64,000 bases of DNA from a bacterium (GTDB lineage: Bacteria; Zhuqueibacterota; Zhuqueibacteria; Residuimicrobiales; Krinioviventaceae). The notes below the pieces were generated by a model that was not told the origin of the DNA, did not search any database, and saw only the letters and a program-made list of their open reading frames with translations. The stretch covers positions 1 to 64,000 of the forward strand of contig JAKQIY010000064.1 in the NCBI GenBank assembly GCA_029561455.1. The letters run 5' to 3'. Shown one piece after another: positions 17,535 to 27,795 of the stretch. Within the stretch, counting starts at the first letter, position 1, and each line of letters starts with the position of its first letter. Position numbers and translations under genes: made by a program.

Positions 17535-18316
17535 CTGCCCCTCCAACGTGAAGATTCTATCGAAACAAATGACAGGAACAAACCCATAAAAATAAAACTG
17601 CAATAGAAAACTACATGCCGTGTGTCAAAAACACCTTTGGCAAAATCATCAAAGTGATCGATCAACGAAAAATTGTTGAGTATTTTGCCGATTTCCGGAC
17701 TGAGTATAGATGAGAACCAGCCAATTGCCCAAAAAAACAGGATAAATGCAAAAGTTGCCAACGCGGATATTATTTGATTATCTGTTAATGTGGAAAAGAA
17801 CACCCCGAAAGATATATAAGATAAACCCAGTAACAGTAATCCCAGGTATCCGACGGCAACTGGCCCGAATTCGGGTTTGCCGTAAATAAATAACAGGATC
17901 ATGAACACGGATGTAGATAATAACATAATTATAAATAACAAACCGCCGGCTGTAAACTTGCCTAAAATACATTGCAGGTTGGTCACCGGTGATGTTGATA
18001 ACAATTCGATAGTGCCTGTCCTCTTTTCATCTGCAAACAAGCGCATGGTGACCAGGGGCAGGAAAAATAACACAAATGTGCTGATATTGCCAAGAATGGG
18101 GCGAATAGCGTACAAGTTTACATTCATCTTGGGCGGCGCCATTTGATAATACTGCGCCTGCATATCGGCCCGCATGCACATTTGCATAAAATTTGAGATG
18201 ATCAGGTAAAAGAAAATACCTGACAAGAGTAAAAATAAGCCAATAACGATATAAGCTATTGGCGAGGAGAAATAAGATTTGATTTCTCTTTCAACAATGG
18301 CCAGATAATTTCTCAT
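17531..18316 (-). CDS. ABC-2-type transporter permease (GldF-like)
   Basis: 261 aa with about six membrane helices, starting with SPIAYIVIGLFLLLSGIFFYLII. The segment FADEKRTGTIELLSTSPVTN is the typical first cytoplasmic loop of ABC-2/GldF permeases. It overlaps the ATPase gene upstream by 4 nt and the GldG-like gene downstream by 4 nt, so the three are translationally coupled. The permease forms the membrane channel part of the exporter. The substrate is unknown. Confidence 0.9.
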   Translation of the reverse strand: MRNYLAIVEREIKSYFSSPIAYIVIGLFLLLSGIFFYLIISNFMQMCMRADMQAQYYQMAPPKMNVNLYAIRPILGNISTFVLFFLPLVTMRLFADEKRTGTIELLSTSPVTNLQCILGKFTAGGLLFIIMLLSTSVFMILLFIYGKPEFGPVAVGYLGLLLLGLSYISFGVFFSTLTDNQIISALATFAFILFFWAIGWFSSILSPEIGKILNNFSLIDHFDDFAKGVFDTRHVVFYCSFIFMGLFLSFVSIESSRWRGR

Positions 18317-19266
18317 TGTACGGAGCCCTCCTCTTTAGTAGTCAAATGCAGGAATACATCTTCAAGACTCATATCTTCCAGTTTCATTTCGTACAATGAC
18401 CATCCCTTTTCGACAATGGTTTTGGCGATAACAGGACGTAATTCATCACGAGATTTACTTTCAACAACCAGGGTCGAGAATGCTTGTCCCTTGCCCTGGG
18501 ATTTGATTTGCACCGTATCGACGCCTTGTATTTTAGACAGAGTGTCTGCCATTTCCTTGTCCGGACCGCTTACGGATACGGTCAATTGCTGAGCGCCCAT
18601 AAGATTTTTGGTCAGATTCTCTGGTGTATCTTCAGCAACCACTTTGCCCTTGTCGATGATCACAACCCGTTCGCAAGTCATGCTCACTTCCGGGAGGATG
18701 TGGGTGCTGAGAATAATGGTATGCTCGCCGGCCAAGCTTTTAATTAGCTCGCGCACTTCAATAATTTGTTTGGGATCCAGACCGACTGTGGGTTCATCCA
18801 GAATGAGCACATCCGGATTATGCACAATAGCCTGAGCAAGCCCCACGCGTTGCTTGTATCCTTTGGATAAATGCTTTATTACTCGATTGCCGACATTAGT
18901 AATTGCGGTTTTACCCATAGCATCGTCGACAGCTTTTTTAATTCTTTTAGCGTCAACACCCTTGATCTTGGCAACAAAATCAAGATAATCGCGAACCCGC
19001 ATTTCAGGATAGAGCGGCGGGTTTTCAGGTAAATAACCAATCCGTTTGCGAACCTGCATGGATTGTTCATGAACATCAAAACCGGCTACAGTTGCCGTAC
19101 CAGATGTCGCAGGTATAAATGTTGTTAATATCCGCATGGTAGTCGTTTTTCCGGCGGCGTTGGGCCCTAAAAAGCCCAATATTTCTCCTTTAGCAACCTG
19201 GAAAGAAATATCATTCACCGCGGCAACCCGGCCAAAATAGCGGGATACCTGTTTCACATCGATCAT
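18313..19266 (-). CDS. ABC transporter ATP-binding protein (GldA-like)
   Basis: 317 aa. Walker A (GPNAAGKTT) is at residues 34-42, the signature is LSKGYKQR near residue 130, and Walker B is VLILDEPTVGLD. The C-terminal extension of about 90 residues (from QLTVSVSGPDKEM) is typical of the CcmA/GldA type that pairs with ABC-2 permeases. It is the first gene of the four-gene set ATPase-permease-GldG-DUF4340. An AAGGAGG-like ribosome-binding site (minus strand, about 19271-19280) supports the start. Confidence 0.93.
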   Translation of the reverse strand: MIDVKQVSRYFGRVAAVNDISFQVAKGEILGFLGPNAAGKTTTMRILTTFIPATSGTATVAGFDVHEQSMQVRKRIGYLPENPPLYPEMRVRDYLDFVAKIKGVDAKRIKKAVDDAMGKTAITNVGNRVIKHLSKGYKQRVGLAQAIVHNPDVLILDEPTVGLDPKQIIEVRELIKSLAGEHTIILSTHILPEVSMTCERVVIIDKGKVVAEDTPENLTKNLMGAQQLTVSVSGPDKEMADTLSKIQGVDTVQIKSQGKGQAFSTLVVESKSRDELRPVIAKTIVEKGWSLYEMKLEDMSLEDVFLHLTTKEEGSVQ

Positions 19267-19352
19267 ATAAGAACCTCCTTTCTTGAAAATGAGTCGATGT
19301 TGGCTTGTTTAATAAAGTATTTATTCAACAAATATTTTTTTAAAAAGTTCCT

Positions 19353-19622
19353 TTAACGGCGAATGCTGAGTTTTTTAATTAATTCACGATATTCATTAAT
19401 ATCGCGGTCCTTTAAATAATCCAGCAATCTTCTGCGTTTTCCTACCATTTTCAACAAACCACGACGGGAATGATGATCTTTGGGATTAACTTGAAAATGT
19501 TTGGTTAAATCATTAATACGTGCAGTTAAAATTGCAATCTGGGCTTCGGTATTTCCGGTGTCCACACTGCTGGAACCATATTCTGCTACTAACTGCTGTT
19601 TTTGTTCTTTAGATACAGGCAT
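19353..19622 (-). CDS. rpsO: 30S ribosomal protein S15
   Basis: 89 aa from the ATG at 19622, preceded by GGAGTTA; a longer upstream frame is not needed. The sequence [35 protein letters not shown] and [20 protein letters not shown] is typical S15 with complete length. It binds 16S rRNA helix 22 and bridges to the large subunit. It ends the rimP-to-rpsO translation operon and is often autoregulated through its leader. No leader structure was identified here. Confidence 0.98.
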   Translation of the reverse strand: MPVSKEQKQQLVAEYGSSSVDTGNTEAQIAILTARINDLTKHFQVNPKDHHSRRGLLKMVGKRRRLLDYLKDRDINEYRELIKKLSIRR

Positions 19623-19638
19623 TAACTCCTCCAATGAT

Positions 19639-20577
19639 TCAATTATATAACTGTAAAATTTTAATTGCATTTTTTTTATCTGATTCTATTTGCGGAACCA
19701 ACTCGGCAACAGAGGCGAATTTTACATCATCACGGATAAATTGAACAAAGTATAGCTCAACTTCCTGATCATATAATTCTCTGTCAAAATTATCTATATT
19801 TACTTCGATAACCTTTTTGCTCAAATTAAAAGTAGGCCGTGTGCCGATATAAGTTACAGAATCATGGATCATTCCGTCGACTTTGATTTTAGTTGCATAA
19901 ACGCCTACTTTGGGTACAAGTTTATATTGTGAAAAGCAGCGAATATTAGCAGTTGGAAAACCCAGTTTTTTACCCCGGCCATCACCTTTTATCACCTGGC
20001 CGCGAATAGAATAGTTACGGCCCATCAGTTCATTCGCTTTAGCGACATCGCCATCATGTAAATATTTACGGATTTTGGTGCTGCTCACAATATCATCATT
20101 TATTTTTACCGGCTCGATGGCATCAACTGAAAAATTATATTCCTTGCCATATTTGACCAACAACTCAATATTACCCTGGCGATCTTTGCCAAAAGAATGG
20201 TCATAACCGATGACAATTTGCTTCATATTCAGCTTTTGCAACAATATATTCTTGATAAACTCATCAGCCGATAACGAAGCAACCGACTGGGTAAAATTTG
20301 TCACTAAAAACCGGTCTAATCCCATTTGTTCCAGAATATCAATCTTTTCTTCAATGGTCGTCAGCAAATCCAGAGGTAGTAAGCCACGATTACCAACCAC
20401 AAGGCCCGGATGCGGTTCAAAGGTTACCAGGGTCGATTTGCAATTGCTGTTTTTAGCGCGGGCAATTAATTTATTAATAATCGACTGGTGCCCTTTATGA
20501 ATGCCATCAAAGGTGCCAACCGTTATCACGCTTTCAACGTGAGGGTAAATATTATTAATATCCCAAAAAGTTTCCAA
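19639..20577 (-). CDS. ribF: Bifunctional riboflavin kinase/FAD synthetase
   Basis: 312 aa. The N-terminal nucleotidyltransferase domain has [16 protein letters not shown] (the HxGH-type motif) and [15 protein letters not shown]. The C-terminal riboflavin kinase domain has [13 protein letters not shown] and VGVYATKI. It phosphorylates riboflavin to FMN and adenylylates FMN to FAD in the cytoplasm. It lies between truB and rpsO, as in many bacteria. Confidence 0.97.
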   Translation of the reverse strand: METFWDINNIYPHVESVITVGTFDGIHKGHQSIINKLIARAKNSNCKSTLVTFEPHPGLVVGNRGLLPLDLLTTIEEKIDILEQMGLDRFLVTNFTQSVASLSADEFIKNILLQKLNMKQIVIGYDHSFGKDRQGNIELLVKYGKEYNFSVDAIEPVKINDDIVSSTKIRKYLHDGDVAKANELMGRNYSIRGQVIKGDGRGKKLGFPTANIRCFSQYKLVPKVGVYATKIKVDGMIHDSVTYIGTRPTFNLSKKVIEVNIDNFDRELYDQEVELYFVQFIRDDVKFASVAELVPQIESDKKNAIKILQLYN

Positions 20578-20590
20578 CTCTGTATCCAGT

Positions 20591-21268
20591 CTATAACTGA
20601 TCTTTCAGGTAATCGGCTACAAGGGGAATTTCCATGGCAGATTGTAACCGGTAAGGCCCAATCCGCATACGCACAAGTTTTTGTACATATCCGGTAGTGC
20701 CTATAAAATGTGCTATATCCCGCGCCAAAGAACGGATATAGGTACCTTTAGAACATACAACATTCAAAATTAAATAATTTTCACTTTTTACATCAATATT
20801 CAGGTCATATAAAATGACTTTTTTTGCTTTTAACTCAACCTGACCGCCGGTTCTGACCACATGGTAAGCGCGTTGTCCATTAAACTTGACCGCTGATATA
20901 TCCGGTGGGGTTTGTTGCATCTCTCCAATAAATTTATTTTTAATAGCCGCTATTAATTGCTCAGACAATTCCGGTACAACGGTTTCCTGGGTTACTGTAC
21001 CCGCCAGGTCAAAGGAATCCGTGGCCATACCCAACCGCACTCCGGCATTATATTCCTTTTCTTCATTCATCAACTCTGTTACTTTTTTGGTAGCCTTGCC
21101 GATGCAAACCAGCAGTACCCCCTCGGCAAACGGATCAAGAGTTCCGGCATGCCCTACCTTGTAACCCTGCGCCCGGTGTTTTACATAACGTATGACATCA
21201 TTGGATGACCAGCCGACAGGCTTGCGTATGTTTAATATAATATCAGGACTTGGTTTAGAAATTATCAT
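20591..21268 (-). CDS. truB: tRNA pseudouridine(55) synthase
   Basis: 225 aa. The catalytic Asp45 is in GHAGTLDPFAEGVL. KPVGWSSNDVIRYVK at the N-terminus and CSKGTYIRSLARDI in the middle are family hallmarks. It makes the universal pseudouridine of the tRNA T-loop. The protein is short because the C-terminal PUA-like region is reduced, which is common. It lies between rbfA (8-nt gap) and ribF (13-nt gap). Confidence 0.97.
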   Translation of the reverse strand: MIISKPSPDIILNIRKPVGWSSNDVIRYVKHRAQGYKVGHAGTLDPFAEGVLLVCIGKATKKVTELMNEEKEYNAGVRLGMATDSFDLAGTVTQETVVPELSEQLIAAIKNKFIGEMQQTPPDISAVKFNGQRAYHVVRTGGQVELKAKKVILYDLNIDVKSENYLILNVVCSKGTYIRSLARDIAHFIGTTGYVQKLVRMRIGPYRLQSAMEIPLVADYLKDQL

Positions 21269-21276
21269 GCAGCCGG

Positions 21277-21639
21277 TTATTTCTTGTTTAAAGAATCCTC
21301 CTCTTTAATCTTGTTAAGAAGTACCTGTATGTGTTCCGCATATTCCGCCGAATCATCATAATGAAAATCTATTTCCGGCACAAAGCGAACTTTGATACGA
21401 TGCGCAAGTTCGCTGCGTATTAGACCTTTGGCTTTAAGTAACACATTATGCGCATTCTTTTTCTTTTCTTCATTACCCAAAATACTGTAAAAAATCTTGG
21501 CATGGCGAATATCATCGGAAACATGCACTTTGGTAATTGTAATAAAACCGAGATCGGCGTCATGCAATTCCCGCATTATTATTTCGTTGATTTGTACTTT
21601 GATCACTGCGGCGATTCTGTCGGCACGTTTATATTGCAT
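21277..21639 (-). CDS. rbfA: Ribosome-binding factor A
   Basis: 120 aa, KH-like fold. The motifs RADRIAAVIKVQINEIIMRE, ITITKVHVSDDIRHAKIFYS and VRFVPEIDFHYDDSAEYAEH match RbfA. It binds immature 30S subunits and helps mature the 16S rRNA 5' end. It starts 12 nt after the DUF503 gene. Confidence 0.96.
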   Translation of the reverse strand: MQYKRADRIAAVIKVQINEIIMRELHDADLGFITITKVHVSDDIRHAKIFYSILGNEEKKKNAHNVLLKAKGLIRSELAHRIKVRFVPEIDFHYDDSAEYAEHIQVLLNKIKEEDSLNKK

Positions 21640-21651
21640 AATCCTCGGTTA

Positions 21652-21933
21652 TTAAAAAATTTCTATCCGGTGATCCACGACCTCAACCTGGTCATAATCA
21701 TCGACAAAATTCAATACTTTGTTTAAAGCCTGGTCGACAAAGTTTTTTTCATTGGCGACCATAGCAACGCCGAGAGTTGCCCGCTGCCATTTATCATTAT
21801 TTTCAACTTCGGCAATGGAGACATTAAATTTATTCTTGATCCGGTCTTTAATACTGCTTAGAACAAAACGTTTAGCTTTTAAAGAATCGCTTTCCGGAAT
21901 AAACAGCTCTATTTGTAAAAGACCTATAAACAT
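21652..21933 (-). CDS. DUF503 (YlxP-like) protein
   Basis: 93 aa, normal for DUF503. MFIGLLQIELFIPESDSLKA, then RFVLSSIKDRIKNKFNVSIAE and a LGVAMVANEKN strand give the typical ferredoxin-like fold. These proteins almost always lie between infB and rbfA, as here, and are probably RNA- or ribosome-associated, but the function is not established. It is 2 nt from infB. Confidence 0.9.
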   Translation of the reverse strand: MFIGLLQIELFIPESDSLKAKRFVLSSIKDRIKNKFNVSIAEVENNDKWQRATLGVAMVANEKNFVDQALNKVLNFVDDYDQVEVVDHRIEIF

Positions 21934-21935
21934 AA

Positions 21936-24605
21936 TCAGGATAAGGTACGTTTAGTCTCGATTATTTCATATACTTCTATGATGTCGTTAACTTTGAGAT
22001 CATCATAATTTTCTATACTTAAACCACATTCAAAACCGGCGGATACTTCCTTTACATCATCCTTGAAGCGTTTGAGGGAAGAAATCCGTCCATCATGGAC
22101 CAGGCGGTCGTCACGATATAATTTTATCTTGTTGTTCCGTAATATTTTTCCGGATAGCACATAACAACCGGCAATCATACCGATCTTGGGCACCCGGAAG
22201 GTCTGACGTATTTCCACAGTACCGACAATTTCTTCAGATATTGTCGGTTTAAGGAATCCTTCAAGGGCGGATTTAACGTCTTCGACAATATCATAAATGA
22301 TTTCATACGAACGAATATCAACATTTTCTTTGGCTGCCAGTTCCCGCGCCTTGGTTGTGGGACGAACATTAAAACCTATTATAATGGCGCCCGAAGCTGA
22401 AGCCAGCAACACATCCGATTCCGATATTGCACCGACTCCGCGGTGAATAACGTTAACCGAAACTTCGCTGGTTGCTATCTTTAATAAAGAATCAGTAATA
22501 GCTTCCATTGAACCGTCCACATCGGCTTTGAGTACCACAGAAAGCTGCTGGATTTGGCCTTTTTGAATTTGCCGGGAAATTTCATCAAGCGAACGCGGGC
22601 GGTTACGCCAATGTTCATGTTCGCGCTGTAAAACCTGGCGTTTTTGGCTGATATCTTTAGTATCCCGTTCTGTTTCCAGAACCAGGAAGGTATCGCCGGC
22701 TTGCGGAATACCGTTAAAACCAAGCACCTGTACCGGCACCGATGGCCCGGCTTCCTTGACACGTTTGCCGCGTTCATCAAGCATTGAGCGGACTTTGCCG
22801 CTATGGGTTCCAGCAATAAAAGGATCGCCGGTATGTAAGGTGCCAGCCTGCACCAGGACCGATGCAACCACACCTTTGCCCTTATCCAGACGCGACTCGA
22901 TCACTACACCCTTGGCTTTACGATTGGGGTTCGCTTTCAAATCCAGAACTTCCGCTTCAACCAGAATCATTTCCAGCAATTGTTCCACATTTTGACCGGT
23001 CTTGGCAGAAATTTCTACACTTTGATATTTACCGCCCCATTGTTCAATCAACACATTATGATCGGCTAATTGTTTCTTGATCATTTCAGGATTGGCATTG
23101 GGCTTGTCAATTTTATTTATTGCAACAATAATGGGAACGCTTGCGGCTTTGGCATGACTGATGGCTTCAATAGTTTGCGGCATAACGCTGTCGTCGGCGG
23201 CAACGACCAGCACAACAATATCGGTAACCTGGGCGCCGCGCGCGCGCATGGCAGTAAATGCTTCGTGACCGGGGGTATCCAAAAATGTCACTGCTTTGCC
23301 GTTCAGTTTGACTTCATAAGCGCCGATATGCTGGGTTATACCGCCGGATTCGCCGGCTATGATATTACTCTTGCGGAAATAATCCAGCAAGGAGGTTTTA
23401 CCATGATCGACATGGCCCATAATGGTAACTACCGGCGGACGCATGACCAGGTCCGAATCCTGATCCTTCTCATCCATTTGATCCAATATATCTTCGCCAA
23501 ATTCGGATAAAGCTTCAATTTCATAACTGTATTCCGATGCCAGTAAAGTAATAGAATCCATATCCAGGCGTTGGTTGATGGAAACCATCATGCCCATTTC
23601 CATACACTTTTTTATAAGTTCCGAGGGCTCTATATCCATAAGCCGCGCCAGTTCAGCCAAAGACATAAACTCGCTGACCCGTATGATCGGCGTCCGTTCG
23701 ACTTCTTCTTCCTCTTCCACATGCAGGCGGCGTTTTTTCTTTTTACCTTTGGTGGTATCTTCGATCGACGCTAAAGTATGACGAATATTTTCCTGAATTT
23801 CCTCTTCATCGAAAACCGGTTTGCGTTTTTTCTTCTTTTTGGATTTTTTCCGCACACCAAATTTTTCTTCTTCAAGAAGAACCTCAGTATCGGCAGTTTT
23901 GAGTTTTGGCCGGACTTTTTTCTTTTTCTTTTTCCTGGAATCGGCAGTTTCGGTAAATTTTTGTTCTTCAGTTACCGCTACCTTCCCAGGTTCTACCTCA
24001 ACTGCAGGGTGCGGCCGTTTCGGTTTTTCTTTTACCCTTTCAAGGGGTTTTTCTTTTGGTTTGGCCGGTCTTAGCTGATCCGGTTTTGCCTCTTCTCTGG
24101 GTCTGGGTCGGAATTCCTGTTCTGTCGGAGGTATTTCAACTATTTTGATCTTTTTACGCTGCCGATCCCTGCTTTCGGCCGGTTCTTTAACAATCTCAAT
24201 AACCGGCGGCTTTTTTTCAACCATAGTTGCAGAAGGTTCTACTCCCGGTTTTTCAGGAGCCGTGGTAATTTCCGCTTCTTTTTGCTGACGCAGCTTGGGT
24301 TTTTCTTCGACCAGTTCCTGCGAAATTCGAATCCGCCGTTCTACATCCTCTTTGGTCTTTTCACTTTTTCTCTTCTCGCTAGCCTGCTTGTCTCGTAACT
24401 TTTTCCTGAATTCATAATCTTCATCAACCTTTTCCGGAAGAGTCTGGATTCCATACTTTTCCATCACTTGAGCATAAGCTTCATCCGAAAGAGGACTCAT
24501 GTGATTCCGAATATCATAATTCAGGTCCGTAAGAAAAGCTACCAGAGCTTCATTAGAGATATTAAACTCTCTTGCTACCTGAAATACTCTTTTTTTAACA
24601 GCCAA
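21936..24605 (-). CDS. infB: Translation initiation factor IF-2
   Basis: 889 aa. The N-terminus has an IF2_N domain ([19 protein letters not shown]). A long charged low-complexity linker rich in Lys/Glu/Arg/Pro follows (about residues 60-300), then a second IF2_N-like piece. The G domain carries [16 protein letters not shown] and NKID, and the C-terminal domains bind initiator tRNA. IF-2 places fMet-tRNA on the 30S subunit. The linker's sequence is typical in kind but variable among species. Confidence 0.98.
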   Translation of the reverse strand: MAVKKRVFQVAREFNISNEALVAFLTDLNYDIRNHMSPLSDEAYAQVMEKYGIQTLPEKVDEDYEFRKKLRDKQASEKRKSEKTKEDVERRIRISQELVEEKPKLRQQKEAEITTAPEKPGVEPSATMVEKKPPVIEIVKEPAESRDRQRKKIKIVEIPPTEQEFRPRPREEAKPDQLRPAKPKEKPLERVKEKPKRPHPAVEVEPGKVAVTEEQKFTETADSRKKKKKKVRPKLKTADTEVLLEEEKFGVRKKSKKKKKRKPVFDEEEIQENIRHTLASIEDTTKGKKKKRRLHVEEEEEVERTPIIRVSEFMSLAELARLMDIEPSELIKKCMEMGMMVSINQRLDMDSITLLASEYSYEIEALSEFGEDILDQMDEKDQDSDLVMRPPVVTIMGHVDHGKTSLLDYFRKSNIIAGESGGITQHIGAYEVKLNGKAVTFLDTPGHEAFTAMRARGAQVTDIVVLVVAADDSVMPQTIEAISHAKAASVPIIVAINKIDKPNANPEMIKKQLADHNVLIEQWGGKYQSVEISAKTGQNVEQLLEMILVEAEVLDLKANPNRKAKGVVIESRLDKGKGVVASVLVQAGTLHTGDPFIAGTHSGKVRSMLDERGKRVKEAGPSVPVQVLGFNGIPQAGDTFLVLETERDTKDISQKRQVLQREHEHWRNRPRSLDEISRQIQKGQIQQLSVVLKADVDGSMEAITDSLLKIATSEVSVNVIHRGVGAISESDVLLASASGAIIIGFNVRPTTKARELAAKENVDIRSYEIIYDIVEDVKSALEGFLKPTISEEIVGTVEIRQTFRVPKIGMIAGCYVLSGKILRNNKIKLYRDDRLVHDGRISSLKRFKDDVKEVSAGFECGLSIENYDDLKVNDIIEVYEIIETKRTLS

Positions 24606-24672
24606 AAAATTAACTCCTAAATTAATATGGCATCAAACAACCAGGCTTGATTAGAATAATACTCCGATGCAA

Positions 24673-25914
24673 CTATTTTTCGGAGGCTGCAAAAGTTGCC
24701 TTTAGTTTTTCTGCAGTTTTAAGCCCAATACCGGGCAAATTGGTCAACTCTTCAATATCTGCTTCGACAATATCGCGTATGGTCTCAAAACCTCCTAAAA
24801 TTAAGGTATTTTTAATTTTTACAGAAATTTCCTGAACTTCGGTCAATGGCAAATCAAGGCCGCTTTCCGATTCGACAATTTCCTGGTATTCTTCTTCTTT
24901 AACAGTCTGAATATCATAACCGGTCAGTTTCGATGCCAGGCGCCGATTTTGGCCGCCTTTGCCGATTGCCAGCGAGATCTGTTCATCATCCAGCACTGCA
25001 ATGACTTTTCTGGCGTCTTCATCTATAACAATTCGTTTTGGTTTTGCCGGGCTCAGAGCGCGGGTAATAAAGATTTCCGGTTCGGCGCTCCAGTTAATAA
25101 TATCAATTTTTTCATTATTAAGTTCTTTAACAATCGCCTGAATTCGCATACCTTTCATACCAACACAAGCGCCAACCGCATCGATTCTTTTATCATTTGA
25201 ATAAACTGCTATTTTGGTCCGTTCACCGGCTTCACGAACAATCGCTTTAACATCAATGATGCCTTCGTTTATTTCCGGTACTTCAAGTTCAAAGAGCCGG
25301 TTGAGGAACGAGGCGTCGGCGCGGGAAACAATGATCTCCGGGCCGCGTGATGTTTTATTTACCGATTTAATGACAGCCCGTAACGATTCACCGCGGCGGT
25401 ATTTTTCATTAGGTATTTGTTCCGATTTGGGTAAAATGACTTCGGTATTTTCCGCTATTAAAAAAATCTCGTCCCGATTTATCTGGCGAATTTCTCCGCT
25501 AAGTACTTCACCGGCGCGATTTTTAAATTCGTCATAGATCAATTCTTTTTCGAATTCCTTGATGCGCTGGTTCAGGTTCTGCTTTGCAGAAATGATCAAC
25601 CTCCGTCCAAACGTCGACGGGTCGATAATCTCCAGATATTCATCACCCAGTTCGAGGTCCGGCTCTGCTTTTTTTGCAGTAGCAAGGTCAATTTCCGTTA
25701 CCTCATCCTGAACATCGGTGACTATGGTTTTACTTTGATAAATTTCAATTTCACCTTTTTCAAGGTTGACAAAAACATCAAAGTTTTCCGAGGTGCCAAA
25801 TTTCTTTTTGATCATTGATAAAAAAATCTCTTCCATGATCTTGGTCAAAACTTCCTTATCAACATTTTTTTCTTTGATTAATGCGCCAAAAGCGGAGACA
25901 ATTTCACTTTTCAT
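24673..25914 (-). CDS. nusA: Transcription termination/antitermination factor NusA
   Basis: 413 aa. An N-terminal RNA polymerase-binding domain (MKSEIVSAFGALIKEKNVD) is followed by an S1 domain (GEVLSGEIRQINRDEIFLIA), two KH domains (GACVGMKGMRIQAIVKELN; AIGKGGQNRRLASKL) and a C-terminal helix-hairpin-helix (LTNLPGIGLKTAEKLKA). It modulates pausing, termination and antitermination. It is in the usual position between rimP and infB. The ylxR gene usually found after nusA in Firmicutes is absent here. Confidence 0.97.
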   Translation of the reverse strand: MKSEIVSAFGALIKEKNVDKEVLTKIMEEIFLSMIKKKFGTSENFDVFVNLEKGEIEIYQSKTIVTDVQDEVTEIDLATAKKAEPDLELGDEYLEIIDPSTFGRRLIISAKQNLNQRIKEFEKELIYDEFKNRAGEVLSGEIRQINRDEIFLIAENTEVILPKSEQIPNEKYRRGESLRAVIKSVNKTSRGPEIIVSRADASFLNRLFELEVPEINEGIIDVKAIVREAGERTKIAVYSNDKRIDAVGACVGMKGMRIQAIVKELNNEKIDIINWSAEPEIFITRALSPAKPKRIVIDEDARKVIAVLDDEQISLAIGKGGQNRRLASKLTGYDIQTVKEEEYQEIVESESGLDLPLTEVQEISVKIKNTLILGGFETIRDIVEADIEELTNLPGIGLKTAEKLKATFAASEK

Positions 25915-25937
25915 GTTTAATACCTGTTCAGTAAGGT

Positions 25938-26393
25938 CTAAAATTCTATTACAATTTTAGCGGATTTTATTTGCTGCACATCAACACTGGTTTCAGTTTC
26001 ATCATCAATAGTCAGGGTTATCAAATTTTGCTCAACGCGGGTAATTCTCCCGACCAGTTTTTGTTCCTTGCCGTCCACAGGAACTAATATCTTGACTTTT
26101 TCGCCAATATTTCGTTCAAAGTCTCTTATCGTTTTTAAAGGCCGATCCAAACCCGGAGACGATACTTCGAGACGATACCGCCCGTTGATCAAATCTTTAC
26201 GGTCCAGCAGATCGCCTATTCTACGGCTGGCCTCGGCGCACCGGTCAATTGAAACACCACCCTTTTCATAAACATATATGCGCAATTGGGCGCTTTTATT
26301 GGCGCCGAACATCTGGCATTCAACTAATTCCAAACCCATTTCGTCCAACACGGACGCAGCCAAAGTTTTTATATCGTCAAAATTTTGCACCAT
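25938..26393 (-). CDS. rimP: Ribosome maturation factor RimP
   Basis: 151 aa. The N-terminal domain reads VLDEMGLELVECQMFG and SIDRCAEASRRIGDLLD, and is followed by YRLEVSSPGLDRPLK, the signature of RimP. The C-terminal SH3-like domain follows. It assists 30S assembly. It is the first gene of the nusA operon, directly after a strong terminator (26412-26436) of the upstream TPR gene. Confidence 0.96.
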   Translation of the reverse strand: MVQNFDDIKTLAASVLDEMGLELVECQMFGANKSAQLRIYVYEKGGVSIDRCAEASRRIGDLLDRKDLINGRYRLEVSSPGLDRPLKTIRDFERNIGEKVKILVPVDGKEQKLVGRITRVEQNLITLTIDDETETSVDVQQIKSAKIVIEF

Positions 26394-26411
26394 TTGATTC
26401 CATATTACAAC

Positions 26412-26436
26412 AAAAAAATGGGCCCATGTGGGCCCA
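26412..26436 (-). terminator. Strong terminator before the rimP operon
   Basis: The palindrome TGGGCCCATGTGGGCCCA (26419-26436) gives an 8-bp stem, followed on the minus strand by seven T. It ends the TPR gene transcript, only about 20 nt before rimP, so the rimP promoter is either inside the terminator region or read-through supplies it. Confidence 0.85.
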
Positions 26437-26499
26437 ATAATTAACTAATATAATAAAAAAACTAAAATTATGCAAGGATTTTCTATTTTATATCAATGA

Positions 26500-27168
26500 C
26501 TAGAACAAAGCTTTTAGTAAAATAGCGTCATCCTTTTCCTTCGATTCCGGGTAATCTTTAATAATCTTTTCGTATAATTGTTTTGCTTTTTCATTATTTT
26601 GGGCCAAACTATAGCACCGGCCAGCTTTTATAAAGTATGCCGGGGCAATAAATGTATCGGAAAACCTGGCTGCGGTTTTCTCATACTGACGCGCTGCGCC
26701 TTCATAATCATTTTTTTGCTCTAAACAGGCTGCGATTCCCGCCATTGCTGAAGATAATATAACCTCATCACCTTTAAACCCTGAAGCAAATTTTTTGTAA
26801 TACTTCTGGGCATTATCAAAATCGCCGTTTTTAAAAAATGTATTGGCCAGGTAGAAAGCGCCAAGTTTACCGCTATGGGTACTGCCATAGTTTTCAACCA
26901 GGTTATTCAACAGCGGCAGAGCATTTTGATAATCACTTTCCTGGTAGGCTCTCATAGCCTTGGCCAGTTCCACACTGGCGCCGGCTTCTTTCTTTTTGTG
27001 GGTGAAATTTAGAAATATCACAATAGCCAATACGGCAATAAATGCGGCAAGGGCTATTAATAATGTTTTAGAGTTTTGGTCAACCCAGGTTTGAGCTTTA
27101 AAATAAAAAGTAACCAGCTTGTCTTCTTTTAAAGTCTTTTTGGTGATTCGTTTTCGTGGTTTTAACAT
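26500..27168 (-). CDS. Membrane-anchored TPR protein
   Basis: 222 aa from the ATG at 27168, preceded by AAGGGAT; an upstream in-frame ATG is less likely. A basic N-terminus is followed by one membrane helix (LLIALAAFIAVLAIVIFLNF), then about five tetratricopeptide repeats (GAFYLANTFFKNGDFDNAQK, AIAACLEQKNDYEGAARQYE and so on). The layout, a short basic cytosolic end plus periplasmic TPRs, resembles YfgM-type or BamD-like envelope helpers. The exact function is not known. Confidence 0.75.
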   Translation of the reverse strand: MLKPRKRITKKTLKEDKLVTFYFKAQTWVDQNSKTLLIALAAFIAVLAIVIFLNFTHKKKEAGASVELAKAMRAYQESDYQNALPLLNNLVENYGSTHSGKLGAFYLANTFFKNGDFDNAQKYYKKFASGFKGDEVILSSAMAGIAACLEQKNDYEGAARQYEKTAARFSDTFIAPAYFIKAGRCYSLAQNNEKAKQLYEKIIKDYPESKEKDDAILLKALF

Positions 27169-27280
27169 TTTATCCCTTAAGATTAATATTTTATTGGACA
27201 ATTAAAAAAAGTCAATAAATATATACTTAAAAAAGAAAAAATGCAAGTACTAAAACAATATTTGACTATTCATAAAGAAA

Positions 27281-27649
27281 TTATTTAGGAGGACGCGCTT
27301 CACGGGCGGTTACGGTAACAATTTCATATATATTGGTGGCAATTGCGGCTACAAATATCATTACGATTACAATCACAGTGATCATTCCATACTGCGATCT
27401 CATGATTCCAAGCCATTCGGCGGCTTTAACAAACAAGGGGAAGGAAAACAAACCAATCAATACTGCAAAACAAATACTAAAAAGCGATTTGGTATTGTTA
27501 TCTTTGCCACCGGCAAAATAGGAGATGACGAAAATAGCCAACCCTAATGTAATGGCGATCAGGGAAAGGGTTTTATTAATCGGGAGCCATTGTAAATTGT
27601 TGACAATGGGTTCAAAAACTTGCGTGGAATCGACCTCTGTTATTTCCAT
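27281..27649 (-). CDS. Small integral membrane protein, unknown
   Basis: 122 aa, with three hydrophobic helices (LSLIAITLGLAIFVISYFAG; FSICFAVLIGLFSFPLFV; MITVIVIVMIFVAAIATNI). The C-terminus is basic and proline-rich. No family is recognised. It stands alone between a TPR gene and a secreted protein. No clear ribosome-binding site was seen, but the hydrophobic pattern is convincing. Confidence 0.6.
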   Translation of the reverse strand: MEITEVDSTQVFEPIVNNLQWLPINKTLSLIAITLGLAIFVISYFAGGKDNNTKSLFSICFAVLIGLFSFPLFVKAAEWLGIMRSQYGMITVIVIVMIFVAAIATNIYEIVTVTAREARPPK

Positions 27650-27795
27650 GGTTCAACCCCTGTCTGGTTAAGAATGAAAAACACTGGGTTACTAATAAAA
27701 AGTAATCCGGTTGACATGGTTTAATTTTGTGTATAAATATTATTGAATAACCGGCAATAAAGCAAGTGGTTTTTTACAATTTTCATCCGGCTCAT

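Noticed and set aside
27711..27739. Consensus-like promoter TTGACA...TATAAA on the plus strand
   Set aside because: Spacing is 15 nt to TATAAA or 17 to a weaker -10, and no plus-strand gene follows. It could drive an antisense RNA, but nothing else supports that.
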